Source: Nitrospira defluvii (GTDB taxonomy: Bacteria; Nitrospirota; Nitrospiria; Nitrospirales; Nitrospiraceae). Taken from it: a stretch of DNA of 64,000 nt. The first letter of the stretch is position 1. Every line of letters begins with the position of its first letter. Under the pieces are notes generated by a model. That model saw only the letters and a program-made list of their open reading frames with translations. It ran no database searches and had not been told where the DNA came from. Made by a program: the position numbers and the translations under genes. Below, one piece after another: positions 32,604 through 40,465 of the stretch. Location of the stretch: contig NZ_CAJNBJ010000018.1 in the NCBI RefSeq assembly GCF_905220995.1, forward strand, positions 1 to 64,000. Reading direction: 5' to 3'.

Positions 32604-34199
32604 CTACCCGATTTTGAAGCGGGCTAATTCTTTCCCTGTCTTGGCATCGTGCGCGTGAACGGTACACACCAAACATGAGTCGAATGATCGGGCGACGTGA
32701 CCGACTTCGACGGGATCGGTTGGATCGGCAATAGGCGCGCCGAGTAACGCCTCCTCGATCGGACCACGACGACCCATACCATCGCGAGGCCCCACATTCC
32801 ACGTGGTCGGAGCAATAATCTGATAGTTCTTGATCTTCCCGCCCTTGACTTCAATCCAGTGACAGAGCGCTCCACGAATCGCTTCGGTCGCCCCCCAACC
32901 CCGGCCATCCTTCTCCTGGGGCTTGATGTACCAAGGCTCGTTGAGCCGGAACTCCTTCAGGCATCGCTCCGCTTGGCGATATAACTTGATAGTCTCATGC
33001 ATCCTGGCGAGTTGACGCAGGTGGAGACTCGCGCCACCCATCTTTTTGTACACATCCAGGATGAAGCCATCGTAGTGCTGCCAGGATTCCCCGTGTTTTC
33101 CTCCTGCGACCATCTGGCGGGCAAAGGGTCCCGCTTCCAGCCGGCCGAAATCCGCATGGCTGACCGCGGTCGCCCAGGAGTAGGTCCCGTTGAAATCGGT
33201 CTTGTTATTCGACTTCGCCTTGGTCGTGCGATCATAGGGATGCGTATCCGCCGATCCCTCGTCATACCAGGAATGAGACGTATTCTCTCGCGCGAAGTCC
33301 TGGCTCATGAGCTTGTGCGTGTTTGTGGCCCCATCATAGACTCCGCCCTTCATGATCACGGCGCCATTGCGTCCTTCGATGGTAGGCTTCTGGTATTTAT
33401 CTTCGTGGGGCAAATATCCCCAGCTGACATATTTCCCAAGCCCAGCTCCGTATTTGTGGAGTCCAGTATCTAGGCCCATGCGCCAATAGAATCCCAGATC
33501 CGAATTGGCATGGGCTGGATTCTCGTCCAACCACGCATTGAAGTCTTCGTAGGTTTTGATTTGCTCGTACCGCTCCAATGAGCAGCCAAGCCAGACCGGT
33601 TCGAGCCAATTGTTCTTGTAGTACTCCAGTAACGAGACGGATCTCGTAATGTCTGCCAGGGTCGGCGCACACATGACCCCGCCGGGGACCATATAACTAG
33701 AGTGAGGCCACTGGCCACCCAGAAGCGCATAGATCTCCACAGGCTTCCCGGAAATGGTGACGCCAATTTCATAGGATTTCCCGGTGAAGGGAGCAAAGCG
33801 CTTGCAGGCCTCCTCGTAGTATCGGCTACCACGATACTTCTTGTTGGTTAGGTCGATCGCATAGAGCCCATAGAAGTAGCGCGGCTGGCTTTGCAAGCTT
33901 TCAACGATCTGACCGAGATTTCTCGCAAGAATCGCGTTCCTCGGGACGGTGGTTTGCCACGCCGTATCCAAGGCCCACGCAGCGCAGGTTAAGTGGGAGG
34001 CTCCGCAGATGCCGCAGGCGCGTGGGGTCACAACCAGCCCGGCTTGCGGATCTTTGTCTCTCAGAATGATCTCGAATCCACGGAACAGCTCTGCCTGTGT
34101 CCAGGCGTTGGTGACAACACCGTTGTCGACCTCAACGCGCACGTCGAGGTCGCCTTCCACTCGGCCGACGGGAGAAATGTCTAATGTTTGAACAGCCAT
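32604..34199 (-). CDS. hupL: [NiFe] uptake hydrogenase large subunit, group 2a-like
   Basis: A 531-aa catalytic subunit oxidising H2 at the Ni-Fe centre. The L1 motif is RACGICGASHLT (first Cys pair) and the L2 motif is SFDSCLVCTVHAH (second pair); the usual DPCxxC is DSCxxC here. Sixteen residues follow the conserved His, the tail removed by the maturation protease. EWQLGG-like regions are replaced by the group 2a pattern, including the long HupL insert. Start at ATG 34199 with GGAG; ATG 34205 is too close to the ribosome site. It lies 43 bp after hupS. No export signal in its partner, so cytosolic. Confidence 0.96.
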   Translation of the reverse strand: MAVQTLDISPVGRVEGDLDVRVEVDNGVVTNAWTQAELFRGFEIILRDKDPQAGLVVTPRACGICGASHLTCAAWALDTAWQTTVPRNAILARNLGQIVESLQSQPRYFYGLYAIDLTNKKYRGSRYYEEACKRFAPFTGKSYEIGVTISGKPVEIYALLGGQWPHSSYMVPGGVMCAPTLADITRSVSLLEYYKNNWLEPVWLGCSLERYEQIKTYEDFNAWLDENPAHANSDLGFYWRMGLDTGLHKYGAGLGKYVSWGYLPHEDKYQKPTIEGRNGAVIMKGGVYDGATNTHKLMSQDFARENTSHSWYDEGSADTHPYDRTTKAKSNNKTDFNGTYSWATAVSHADFGRLEAGPFARQMVAGGKHGESWQHYDGFILDVYKKMGGASLHLRQLARMHETIKLYRQAERCLKEFRLNEPWYIKPQEKDGRGWGATEAIRGALCHWIEVKGGKIKNYQIIAPTTWNVGPRDGMGRRGPIEEALLGAPIADPTDPVEVGHVARSFDSCLVCTVHAHDAKTGKELARFKIG

Positions 34200-34242
34200 G
34201 GCCATCTCCTTTATGAACAGATGCGATTGCCGATCATTGTGT

Positions 34243-35205
34243 TTAGACGACAAACATGTCCTGCTCGGCCCACGCTGGCGCCGCATTCTTCGCCGCGCTC
34301 GTGAGCGCGATGTACCCTTTCTTGTCGACTCCCTGCGGCAGGTCCTTCGGGACGCCCATAACAGTTTGTGTCTTGAACACCGTGCCAGGGGCAAGGTCGA
34401 AGAAGGGGAATTCAGGCTCCGTGCAGCCCAGACAGGGCATGCCCGCGCGGGTTTTCGAGGACTGTCGATTCCACAGAATGCGATTGCAGGGCGAATGGGT
34501 CATTGGTCCACGACATCCGAGATCATAGTACAGGCAGCCTTTGCGCTGGCCGAATTCCGTGGCCGAGACTTTGTAGGCAAAATGCATGTTGCGGGTGCAC
34601 CCTGTCTGGGTAAAACTCTGGAAGAAGGTTTTGGGCCGTTGGAGCTCATCGAGGGTGATGTCGCCTCCTCGGCCGGCTGCGACGGCTACCACAATCTGTG
34701 TGATCCAATCCGGGTGTGCGGGGCAGCCAGGAATATTTATTACGGGAAGACCGGCCTTTGAGCGGAAGTCCTTGCCTAGGAAGCCACCATGGTTCCGCTT
34801 GAGGAACTGCAGGCCTTGAGACTCGCTCGGATTCGGCGCTGTGGCTGGGATACCGCCCCACGTGGCACAGTCGCCGATCGCGACGACAAACTTAGCGATG
34901 CCGCAAAGATCTTTGACCCACAGTTTCATCGGCCGGCCAGCGAATCGATTCCATTCGCCAGTACCGTTCGGCGCATTGACCACCGTTCCTTCGAAGACGA
35001 AGATGTCGAGGGGAATTTCCCCCGAGACACAATCTTTGAGAATTCGCTGCAGACCATCGCCAAGTTCGACACCCAACGAGGGGTGCCAGAGCACATTGAT
35101 CCCGAAATCAGTAACGAGATCACAGGCGCTCGGCTCTTCTGCGTTGAGGAATGACATGGTGTTGCCGGAACAAGCACCGCCCTGAAGCCAGAGTAGATTC
35201 GCCAT
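34243..35205 (-). CDS. hupS: [NiFe] uptake hydrogenase small subunit, group 2a-like
   Basis: A 320-aa Fe-S subunit passing electrons from the Ni-Fe site. It begins directly with LLWLQGGACSGNTMSFL, carrying the first proximal-cluster ligands, and lacks the Tat signal peptide and the C-terminal membrane anchor of group 1 enzymes, which places it in the cytosolic group 2a. Other ligands: IGDCATWGG, INIPGCPAHPD, and later Cys in KGCLYYDLGCRGP, SPCNRILWN and MPCLGCTEPEFPF. GGAGG lies eight bases before the ATG. It is first in the operon, behind a predicted sigma54 promoter. Confidence 0.96.
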   Translation of the reverse strand: MANLLWLQGGACSGNTMSFLNAEEPSACDLVTDFGINVLWHPSLGVELGDGLQRILKDCVSGEIPLDIFVFEGTVVNAPNGTGEWNRFAGRPMKLWVKDLCGIAKFVVAIGDCATWGGIPATAPNPSESQGLQFLKRNHGGFLGKDFRSKAGLPVINIPGCPAHPDWITQIVVAVAAGRGGDITLDELQRPKTFFQSFTQTGCTRNMHFAYKVSATEFGQRKGCLYYDLGCRGPMTHSPCNRILWNRQSSKTRAGMPCLGCTEPEFPFFDLAPGTVFKTQTVMGVPKDLPQGVDKKGYIALTSAAKNAAPAWAEQDMFVV

Positions 35206-35262
35206 GATGTAGTCCTCCGTTATGCCTTTTGAATCGAAGCGTGAATGCGCACCACCTCCTAG

Positions 35263-35278
35263 AGCAACAATTGAACCA
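35263..35278 (-). promoter_or_regulatory. Predicted sigma54 promoter of hupSL
   Basis: On the minus strand TGGTTC-AATTG-TTGCT matches the TGGCAC-N5-TTGCW consensus with the required GG-N10-GC spacing. Transcription would start near 35252, giving a leader of about 47 bases. A sigma54-dependent activator is encoded just upstream. Confidence 0.6.
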
Positions 35279-35385
35279 GCGCCCTAATTTTAGGGCGACA
35301 GGATCTATGTCCTCTCTCTTTAGCTGAAAACACCGAGGGTTATGTGAGGACTTCGTTCGGACAGGACGAGATCATTCACCGGGAT

Positions 35386-35410
35386 GCCTTGCAAAGTAAC
35401 TTTACAAGGC
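35386..35410. promoter_or_regulatory. 25-bp palindrome, probable activator site
   Basis: Arms of 12 bp (GCCTTGCAAAGT / ACTTTACAAGGC, one mismatch) flank a single A at 35398. The centre lies about 145 bp upstream of the predicted hupS start of transcription, the usual distance for a sigma54 enhancer. It could also form an RNA hairpin ending the upstream transcript, though no T-run follows. Confidence 0.5.
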
Positions 35411-35449
35411 ACTGCTAGCTGTAAAGACAGTGTGCAGTTTTCTCTGCGC

Positions 35450-35722
35450 CTACCCCTTGCGATTGCCACAGACTGGACATTCGACCTCAAGCGTGTAGCC
35501 ATACCAAATTCCTTGACAGCGGCTACACCAATGTCCATTCGTCTGCTCGTCAGCTAAGCCAAGTTGACGAGCGAGGGGTGTCGTGCCCAACTCTCGCAGG
35601 GGAGGCGGTAGAAAGGATGAATCAGGAACCTGAGAGGGGGTGGCCAGCAGAGAGAACAAGAATCGGTCTATTTCATCCCCATCCTTATGTTCTGCCCGTT
35701 TAGGATCGTCCGGGTTGGGCAT
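35450..35722 (-). CDS. Small zinc-ribbon protein downstream of the regulator
   Basis: About 90 aa starting MPNPDDPKRAEHKDGDEIDRF. The C-terminal end has CSRCQGIWYGYTLEVECPVCG, a CxxC...CxxC zinc ribbon. The start at ATG 35722 has GGAG nine bases upstream and overlaps the regulator's 3' end by 23 bp, so translation is coupled. It may be a regulatory partner or rubredoxin-like metal protein; function unknown. Confidence 0.7.
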   Translation of the reverse strand: MPNPDDPKRAEHKDGDEIDRFLFSLLATPSQVPDSSFLPPPLRELGTTPLARQLGLADEQTNGHWCSRCQGIWYGYTLEVECPVCGNRKG

Positions 35723-37187
35723 GGGGCGGGTCTCCAGCGGAGGTGGTCGCCAGTTTGTATCGTCGAATCTTGTTCGCCAAGCCGACACGGGACAATCCTA
35801 ACTCCTTGGCCACCTTACTTTGATTCCAACGGAATCGAAGCAGCGTTTGTGTCACAACCTGGGCCTCCAACCGCTCGACTTTTTGTTTGAGCGTCCCGCT
35901 GGAGTGGATCAAGTTCATCTCTTTCTGCCGCAGATCCTGCGGCACCACCTTGGCCAAATCGTCGGACAAATGCTCCGTGGACAAAAATTCGCCCTGACTG
36001 GCAAGAGACACCATGCGTCGGATCTCAGTTTCCAGCTCACGCACATTGCCAGGAAATGGGTAGGCCTGAAGCTGGCGCATCATCTGCACCGTGATCCCTG
36101 CGATACGACGATTCGAGAACTCAGCGTACTTCCTCGTGAAATGCTCGGCAAGCACTGCAATATCTTCAACACGGTTTCGCAAAGGAGGAATCGTGAGTTC
36201 GAATCCGCGGAGACGGTAATAGAGGTCTTTCCGAAACGCACCGGCCGCCACGAGTTCTTTGATCGGCCGATTCGACGCGGCAATAATCCTGACGCTTGTA
36301 TGGCGGGTTTTTTCAGAACCCAGAGGCTTCACTTCGCCTTCCTGCAGAAACCGCAAGAGACTCACTTGAAAGGAAGGGGAGACTTCAGACACCTCATCCA
36401 AGAAGACAGTTCCTCCGTCGGCGGCTACAAACAATCCCAGCCGATCACTGACGGCGCCCGTAAAGGCCCCGCGTTTGTGTCCGAACAATTCCGACTGGAG
36501 CAACTCATCGGGCAAGGCCCCGCAATTCTGAGCGAGAAATGGGAACGCCTTCCGCTCGCTAAACCCATGAACCGCCCGGGCTAAGAGCTCCTTCCCCGTA
36601 CCGGTTTCGCCTTCTATCAACACCGGCAAATCGGTGGTAGCCGCTTTCCTCGCCAGATTGCAGACTTCCAGCATCGCGTCGCTCGCAAACACGAGCTTAT
36701 CGAATTCATAGCTTTCCCGTATCAGCTTCGTGAGATGGGCTTTGTGATTGTGAAAGGCGCCATCGGACAGCTTCAAATCACGGCTCAACATTCGATGGCG
36801 TCGCGAGAGCTCTCGACTTTCAAGCGCACGATCGATCAGAAGACGGAGATGCCACGGAGGACAGGGCGTGGGAATCACCTGATACACCGCCGCCTCTTTG
36901 ATGATGTTCATGACCGCCGAATACTCGCGCGACTCCGTCAGGAGAATTCGGACGACATCGGGATAACGCACGCGGGCCTCGCGAAAAAACTCTACGCCCT
37001 TCACGTCAGCGACGCCATCGTCAAAGAGAATAAGATCGACCTTTTCTTTAGCCAACGTTGCCCACGCCTCGGCTCCCGTTTTGGCACCAAGGACACGATA
37101 GTCGGTCTTGAGATAGTTCGCGAGGCTTCTGCGAATGGTGGGATCGGCCTCGACGATCAGAAGGGTTTCTTCGTCGCGAGTAGACAT
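35700..37187 (-). CDS. Sigma54-dependent response regulator, HupR/HoxA type
   Basis: A 495-aa NtrC-family activator. Receiver domain residues 1-125 (LLIVEADPTIRRSL; phospho-site region LILFDDGVADVKG). The central AAA+ domain has the P-loop EGETGTGKELLARAVH, the sigma54-contact loop GAFTGA, Walker B GGTVFLDEV and FPGNVREL. The C-terminal Fis-type HTH is WNQSKVAKELGLSRVGLANKI. It resembles HupR and HoxA, which switch on uptake hydrogenase genes. No histidine kinase is adjacent. It lies upstream of and in line with hupSL. Confidence 0.92.
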   Translation of the reverse strand: MSTRDEETLLIVEADPTIRRSLANYLKTDYRVLGAKTGAEAWATLAKEKVDLILFDDGVADVKGVEFFREARVRYPDVVRILLTESREYSAVMNIIKEAAVYQVIPTPCPPWHLRLLIDRALESRELSRRHRMLSRDLKLSDGAFHNHKAHLTKLIRESYEFDKLVFASDAMLEVCNLARKAATTDLPVLIEGETGTGKELLARAVHGFSERKAFPFLAQNCGALPDELLQSELFGHKRGAFTGAVSDRLGLFVAADGGTVFLDEVSEVSPSFQVSLLRFLQEGEVKPLGSEKTRHTSVRIIAASNRPIKELVAAGAFRKDLYYRLRGFELTIPPLRNRVEDIAVLAEHFTRKYAEFSNRRIAGITVQMMRQLQAYPFPGNVRELETEIRRMVSLASQGEFLSTEHLSDDLAKVVPQDLRQKEMNLIHSSGTLKQKVERLEAQVVTQTLLRFRWNQSKVAKELGLSRVGLANKIRRYKLATTSAGDPPHAQPGRS

Positions 37188-37366
37188 GCAACTGACCTTA
37201 CACTCTGATAATCACGTTTACAAGGTATCAGTTTTGGTTCGAGTGGATCAAGACCATTTTCTCTGAACTTAACGGTCAGAGATTTTGTCTGGAGCTCATC
37301 CAGTCGTTAGAAGACTATCTAGGACCAGGTGCTGGATAGTGGGTCAGTCTGAAAGCGCTACGAGAA

Positions 37367-37690
37367 ATGCGAGAGACGATCATGGAGCAACGTGGCCTCC
37401 GGTTGCCCAAAGACCAGAGCCGCACTGTTGAGATCCGGATCGCGTGAGAGCATACGAAAACGGAAGAGGAGCGGGTGGCCGTGATGGGTGGGGACCTTTA
37501 CGACGTCCTCGCTGCATGGTATAAGCACACGCTGAAGTTCCATCCGGATTGTTGCTGGGTCTATCACCTCAAAGGAAGGAAGCCGGGCCAGGCACTTGGA
37601 ACACCACGAGCGAGAGCATGGTCGCGGTGAACACTTGGTGAACAGTTTGGGGTCGGAGCACTCGGCTGATAAGACCAAAGCCCCTTAGAA
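37367..37690 (+). pseudogene. Remnant of a tyrosine integrase gene
   Basis: The stretch matches the 3' half of the intact integrase gene. The segment about 37427-37575 parallels its codons near 221-270 (GTGATGGGxGGGGACCTTTAC), then a deletion of roughly 250 bp removes the HDFRR and GHxxxxxY catalytic part, and the final 90 bp return to match the gene end. There are also in-frame stops. It marks the integrase-bearing right end of the hydrogenase island. Confidence 0.8.
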
Positions 37691-37740
37691 ATCAATGACG
37701 TGGCGGTGTAGCTCAGTTGGCAGAGCAGCGGACTCATAAG
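37598..37740 (+). repeat. Right 143-bp direct repeat (attachment-site duplication)
   Basis: Partner of 17080-17222. It includes the integrase end and the tRNA 5' half through the anticodon loop. Here the tRNA continues intact, so this is the junction that rebuilds the chromosomal tRNA gene. Confidence 0.85.
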
Positions 37741-37777
37741 CCGCGGGTCACCCGTTCAATCCGGGTCACCGCCACCA
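37702..37777 (+). tRNA. tRNA-Met (anticodon CAT), possibly tRNA-Ile(CAT)
   Basis: A complete cloverleaf. The acceptor stem GGCGGTG pairs with CACCGCC, the D arm is GCTC/GAGC, the anticodon loop is CTCATAA, and the T arm is ACCCG-TTCAATC-CGGGT. ACCA at the 3' end is encoded. The lowest anticodon-stem pair looks mismatched (A-G). CAT could also be an Ile tRNA that needs lysidine; not decided here. It is the insertion site of the island. Confidence 0.93.
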
Positions 37778-37860
37778 AATTTCGATCCATCCAGCGCTTC
37801 CTCCGCACCCCACGCGAACCGGCCCTCTGGTAGAAATCTGCCGGTTGTCGGACGCAAGCC

Positions 37861-38043
37861 TCACCCGCAACAGCCACTTTCGAACTGCCGGCGCTGGTAA
37901 GCGAAGACCAGACAACGGATGCAGACCGCTCGCACAGTCTTCGCCTGTTCGTCAGACAGGGGTGTTCGCCGCATCACCAGTTGCCCGCAGTCCGCACAAC
38001 AACCGGTTGTTGCAGCCTGAATGTCAGAACAGACAGTGCTCAT
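37861..38043 (-). CDS. Small Cys-rich protein, 60 aa
   Basis: Eight Cys residues, arranged as CC..C (GCCADCG) and CIRC plus a terminal CC, suggest a zinc-binding fold. GGAGGG precedes the ATG by about eight bases. It is last in a three-gene run after the LexA-like repressor. Function unknown. Confidence 0.65.
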   Translation of the reverse strand: MSTVCSDIQAATTGCCADCGQLVMRRTPLSDEQAKTVRAVCIRCLVFAYQRRQFESGCCG

Positions 38044-38269
38044 GGCGTTCGACCCTCCTGTTTTCCCGGACGGGATGAGCCGTGGGGACCACGGGTTTGC
38101 TGCCTCCCCAGATCGCTCGTAGCCGGGCAGCGCTCCCCCATCCCTGACCCGTCATCCCCTTGGTGAGGTTCAGCTCCCGCTGCAATTCACCGATCCGGCC
38201 ATTCAAACGGACAATCATGCGCTCCAATTCATCGACCCGTTCGACCATCATCTGTTGCTGGCTGCTCAT
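38024..38269 (-). CDS. Small coiled-coil protein
   Basis: About 81 aa starting MSSQQQMMVERVDELERMIV. Residues 8-38 form a heptad pattern with hydrophobics at spacing 3/4, and the tail is basic. Start set at ATG 38269 because AAGGAGG lies seven bases upstream. Its 3' end overlaps the small Cys-rich gene by 20 bp. Function unknown, probably a partner of the adjacent repressor. Confidence 0.6.
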   Translation of the reverse strand: MSSQQQMMVERVDELERMIVRLNGRIGELQRELNLTKGMTGQGWGSAARLRAIWGGSKPVVPTAHPVRENRRVERHEHCLF

Positions 38270-38286
38270 TGTCATGCCTCCTTGCA

Positions 38287-38838
38287 TTACGAGTTGTCGC
38301 AGTGGCGAATCACACCGACAAGGATCCCTTCAATGGAAAATTCGTCTGCGGGAGTGATCACAAACGGACGCATCGCGGCATTGGCGGGATGGAGTTCAAT
38401 GGAGTTCGCACGCTTGAAGTAGGTCTTGATCGTCGCCTCACGGTTGACCAGGGCCACAACGGTCTGCCCGTTCCGCGCGGTGGATTGCTTTCGAACCACC
38501 ACCAGATCACCGGGCAGAATCCCATCCTCAATCATCGACTCCCCTTTGACGCGCAGGGCGAACGTCTCGCCGGGCCGCACCATACTGGGAGGAACCTCGA
38601 CCCACTCCGACTGGGCGACCGGCTCGATGGGCAACCCCGCAGCCACGACCCCCTCCATGGGGATCTCGGTTCGTTTCAACAACTGAGTCAACGCCACCTG
38701 AACCGCGCCACTGATCCGACGCATGCCGGATTCGTAACGGGCCACCGACACCCGCGTCGTATGGAGCGCTTCGGCCAGTTGCTCCTGGGTAAATCCAAGC
38801 TGTTCCCGACATCGTTTGAATTCGCTCGCCGTCATCAT
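38287..38838 (-). CDS. LexA-like self-cleaving repressor (XRE HTH + S24 peptidase)
   Basis: A 183-aa regulator. The HTH (LGFTQEQLAEALHTTRVSVARYESG) covers residues 14-38. A cleavage site Ala67-Gly68 (VVAAGLP) precedes the S24 peptidase domain with Ser101 in KGESMIEDG and Lys138 in EATIKTYF, the catalytic dyad. Such repressors cut themselves when RecA is active on damaged DNA. A palindromic operator overlaps the start, so it probably represses itself. Two ATGs are adjacent (38838 and 38835). It is a candidate SOS or prophage-type switch next to the island. Confidence 0.9.
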   Translation of the reverse strand: MMTASEFKRCREQLGFTQEQLAEALHTTRVSVARYESGMRRISGAVQVALTQLLKRTEIPMEGVVAAGLPIEPVAQSEWVEVPPSMVRPGETFALRVKGESMIEDGILPGDLVVVRKQSTARNGQTVVALVNREATIKTYFKRANSIELHPANAAMRPFVITPADEFSIEGILVGVIRHCDNS

Positions 38839-38855
38839 GTAACCAATGGTTACAT
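38837..38855. promoter_or_regulatory. 19-bp palindromic operator over the repressor start
   Basis: Perfect 9-bp arms ATGTAACCA and TGGTTACAT around a central A. The left arm includes the repressor start codon, so a bound repressor would block both transcription and translation initiation. Confidence 0.7.
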
Positions 38856-39233
38856 AACGGTGCTCGCCCTGTCAAGCATCAGGTGCACCCCTGTCGACCT
38901 GCTACCTATTTCCTCGGGACAGACCAGGCTCCTGCGTTCACATGGCGCGGCCACCTCGATGTTTCCATGAAGGAGCGCCGACGTAACAGATGACCGCCAG
39001 AATTGCTCAAAGCTGTGGGCCCATGGATGTAGAGAAACCAAGGAGCTTCGGCCACACCGGAGGTCGTCACTCTTGGAGCAATGACAGGGTGTTTCAGGCA
39101 GGCCGTCGTCCGCTCAATGAAACGAACGAAACCACGGGCCGGGGATTCTCTCGAGTCCGATTCGGTTGGATACTGCTGACGGTGCCCCTAAGATCAACTC
39201 AGGTGGCTTGATCTCAGGGGCCCACGTCATGAC
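38856..39233. other. Intergenic stretch between repressor and decarboxylase
   Basis: About 380 bp without a supported gene. It holds the repressor promoter at its left end and a strong hairpin at its right end (separate entry); nothing else was recognised. Confidence 0.5.
39185..39220 (-). terminator. Hairpin after the decarboxylase gene
   Basis: 13-bp arms CCCCTAAGATCAA and TTGATCTCAGGGG with one mismatch and a 10-base loop, 14 bp past the stop of the decarboxylase gene. The T-run is missing, but the stem is strong. Confidence 0.6.
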
Positions 39234-40385
39234 CTATCCGTCCGACGAGGGATCACGATTCACGTGCACGACCTTGGCCGGCGGGAAGCCGTTGAAGTAC
39301 GTACTGCTGGCGGCGCAGTAGGCGCCCATGTTCTCGGAATAGACCAATTCGCCCAGATCCATGTCGGGCAACTGCTCAGCCAAGCTGATGGTGTCGAGGG
39401 CATCACAGGTTGGCCCAAACACGGCGCAGAGCTGCGTGGGGTCTTTCCTGAAGCTTTTCAGATGGTACTGACAGTGGTCGAAGATCACGCCGCTGTACGT
39501 GTGATAGACGCCGTCGTCGAGATAGTAGCAGAGCTTGCCGCCACGGACCGTCTTGCCGACGACCTGTGAGACGGCGGTGGCGGCGGAAGCGACCAGGAAG
39601 CGCCCCGGCTCGGCGAGGATCTCAATCGGCTCAGGAAACAGGCGATCGAGTTCGGCGTTGATGGTGTCGGCCAGGCTCTTGAAGGCAGGAACCGAGTCGT
39701 CGTAATGGGCAGGAAAGCCGCCACCGATGTCGAGCAACTTGAGGTTGAAGCCACGCGTCTTGGCCTCGGAGAAAATGCCGGCTGTCAGGTGCAGCGCCTG
39801 GACATAGTTTTGTACGTTCATACACTGGCTACCGACGTGGAAACTGAGCCCCTCAACCTCAAGCTTGTTGTTATGCGCGAAGGCGATGAGGTCTACGGCT
39901 TCGCCCGGTAAGGCACCGAACTTACTCGACAGTTCTACGATCGACCCGGTGTTGGGCACGGCCACCCGCAGCACGAGACCCGAGTGAGGGGCGTGGCGGG
40001 CGATCTTGAGCACCTCCTCATGGTTATCGTAGGTGATCAACGGCTTGTATTGATCCAACTGCTTGAGCGTCTCGATGGCCTTGATCGGGTTGGCGTAGAT
40101 GATGCGATCCCAAATGTAATCCTGCTGCTCCTGCGCCGACAGGTGCTTGATCTTCTCATGTACGATCAAAAACTCGGCCATGCTGGCGACGTCGAAGCTG
40201 GCCCCCTCGTCGTAGAAGGTCTGTACGATGGCCGGATCGCTGTTTGCCTTGACCGCATAATAGACCTGCACACGCGGCAGGTGTTTACGAAACTGCTGGT
40301 AGTTCTCCCGCAGCACCTTGTGGTCCACCACGACCAGCGGGGTGCGATGAATTTTGGCCAGTTGAAGCAGCGTCTCTTCGTCCAT
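39234..40385 (-). CDS. Ornithine/lysine decarboxylase, fold type III PLP enzyme
   Basis: A 383-aa enzyme that makes putrescine (or cadaverine). The PLP lysine is in YYAVKANSD near residue 48, SFHVGSQC and LDIGGGFPAHYDD bind the cofactor phosphate, EILAEPGRFLVASA follows, and the active-site Cys is in FGPTCDALDTI. The substrate, ornithine rather than lysine or diaminopimelate, is inferred from the downstream partner reaction: homospermidine synthase uses putrescine. GGGAG precedes ATG 40385. It lies 80 bp behind the homospermidine synthase gene, as one operon. Confidence 0.87.
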   Translation of the reverse strand: MDEETLLQLAKIHRTPLVVVDHKVLRENYQQFRKHLPRVQVYYAVKANSDPAIVQTFYDEGASFDVASMAEFLIVHEKIKHLSAQEQQDYIWDRIIYANPIKAIETLKQLDQYKPLITYDNHEEVLKIARHAPHSGLVLRVAVPNTGSIVELSSKFGALPGEAVDLIAFAHNNKLEVEGLSFHVGSQCMNVQNYVQALHLTAGIFSEAKTRGFNLKLLDIGGGFPAHYDDSVPAFKSLADTINAELDRLFPEPIEILAEPGRFLVASAATAVSQVVGKTVRGGKLCYYLDDGVYHTYSGVIFDHCQYHLKSFRKDPTQLCAVFGPTCDALDTISLAEQLPDMDLGELVYSENMGAYCAASSTYFNGFPPAKVVHVNRDPSSDG

Positions 40386-40465
40386 GGTATCTCCCTTTGA
40401 TTGCACTGCCCTCCGATATCGGCTCCATAACCAGCCTCAGCTGCATGACGTTCGCCTGGAGTGAA

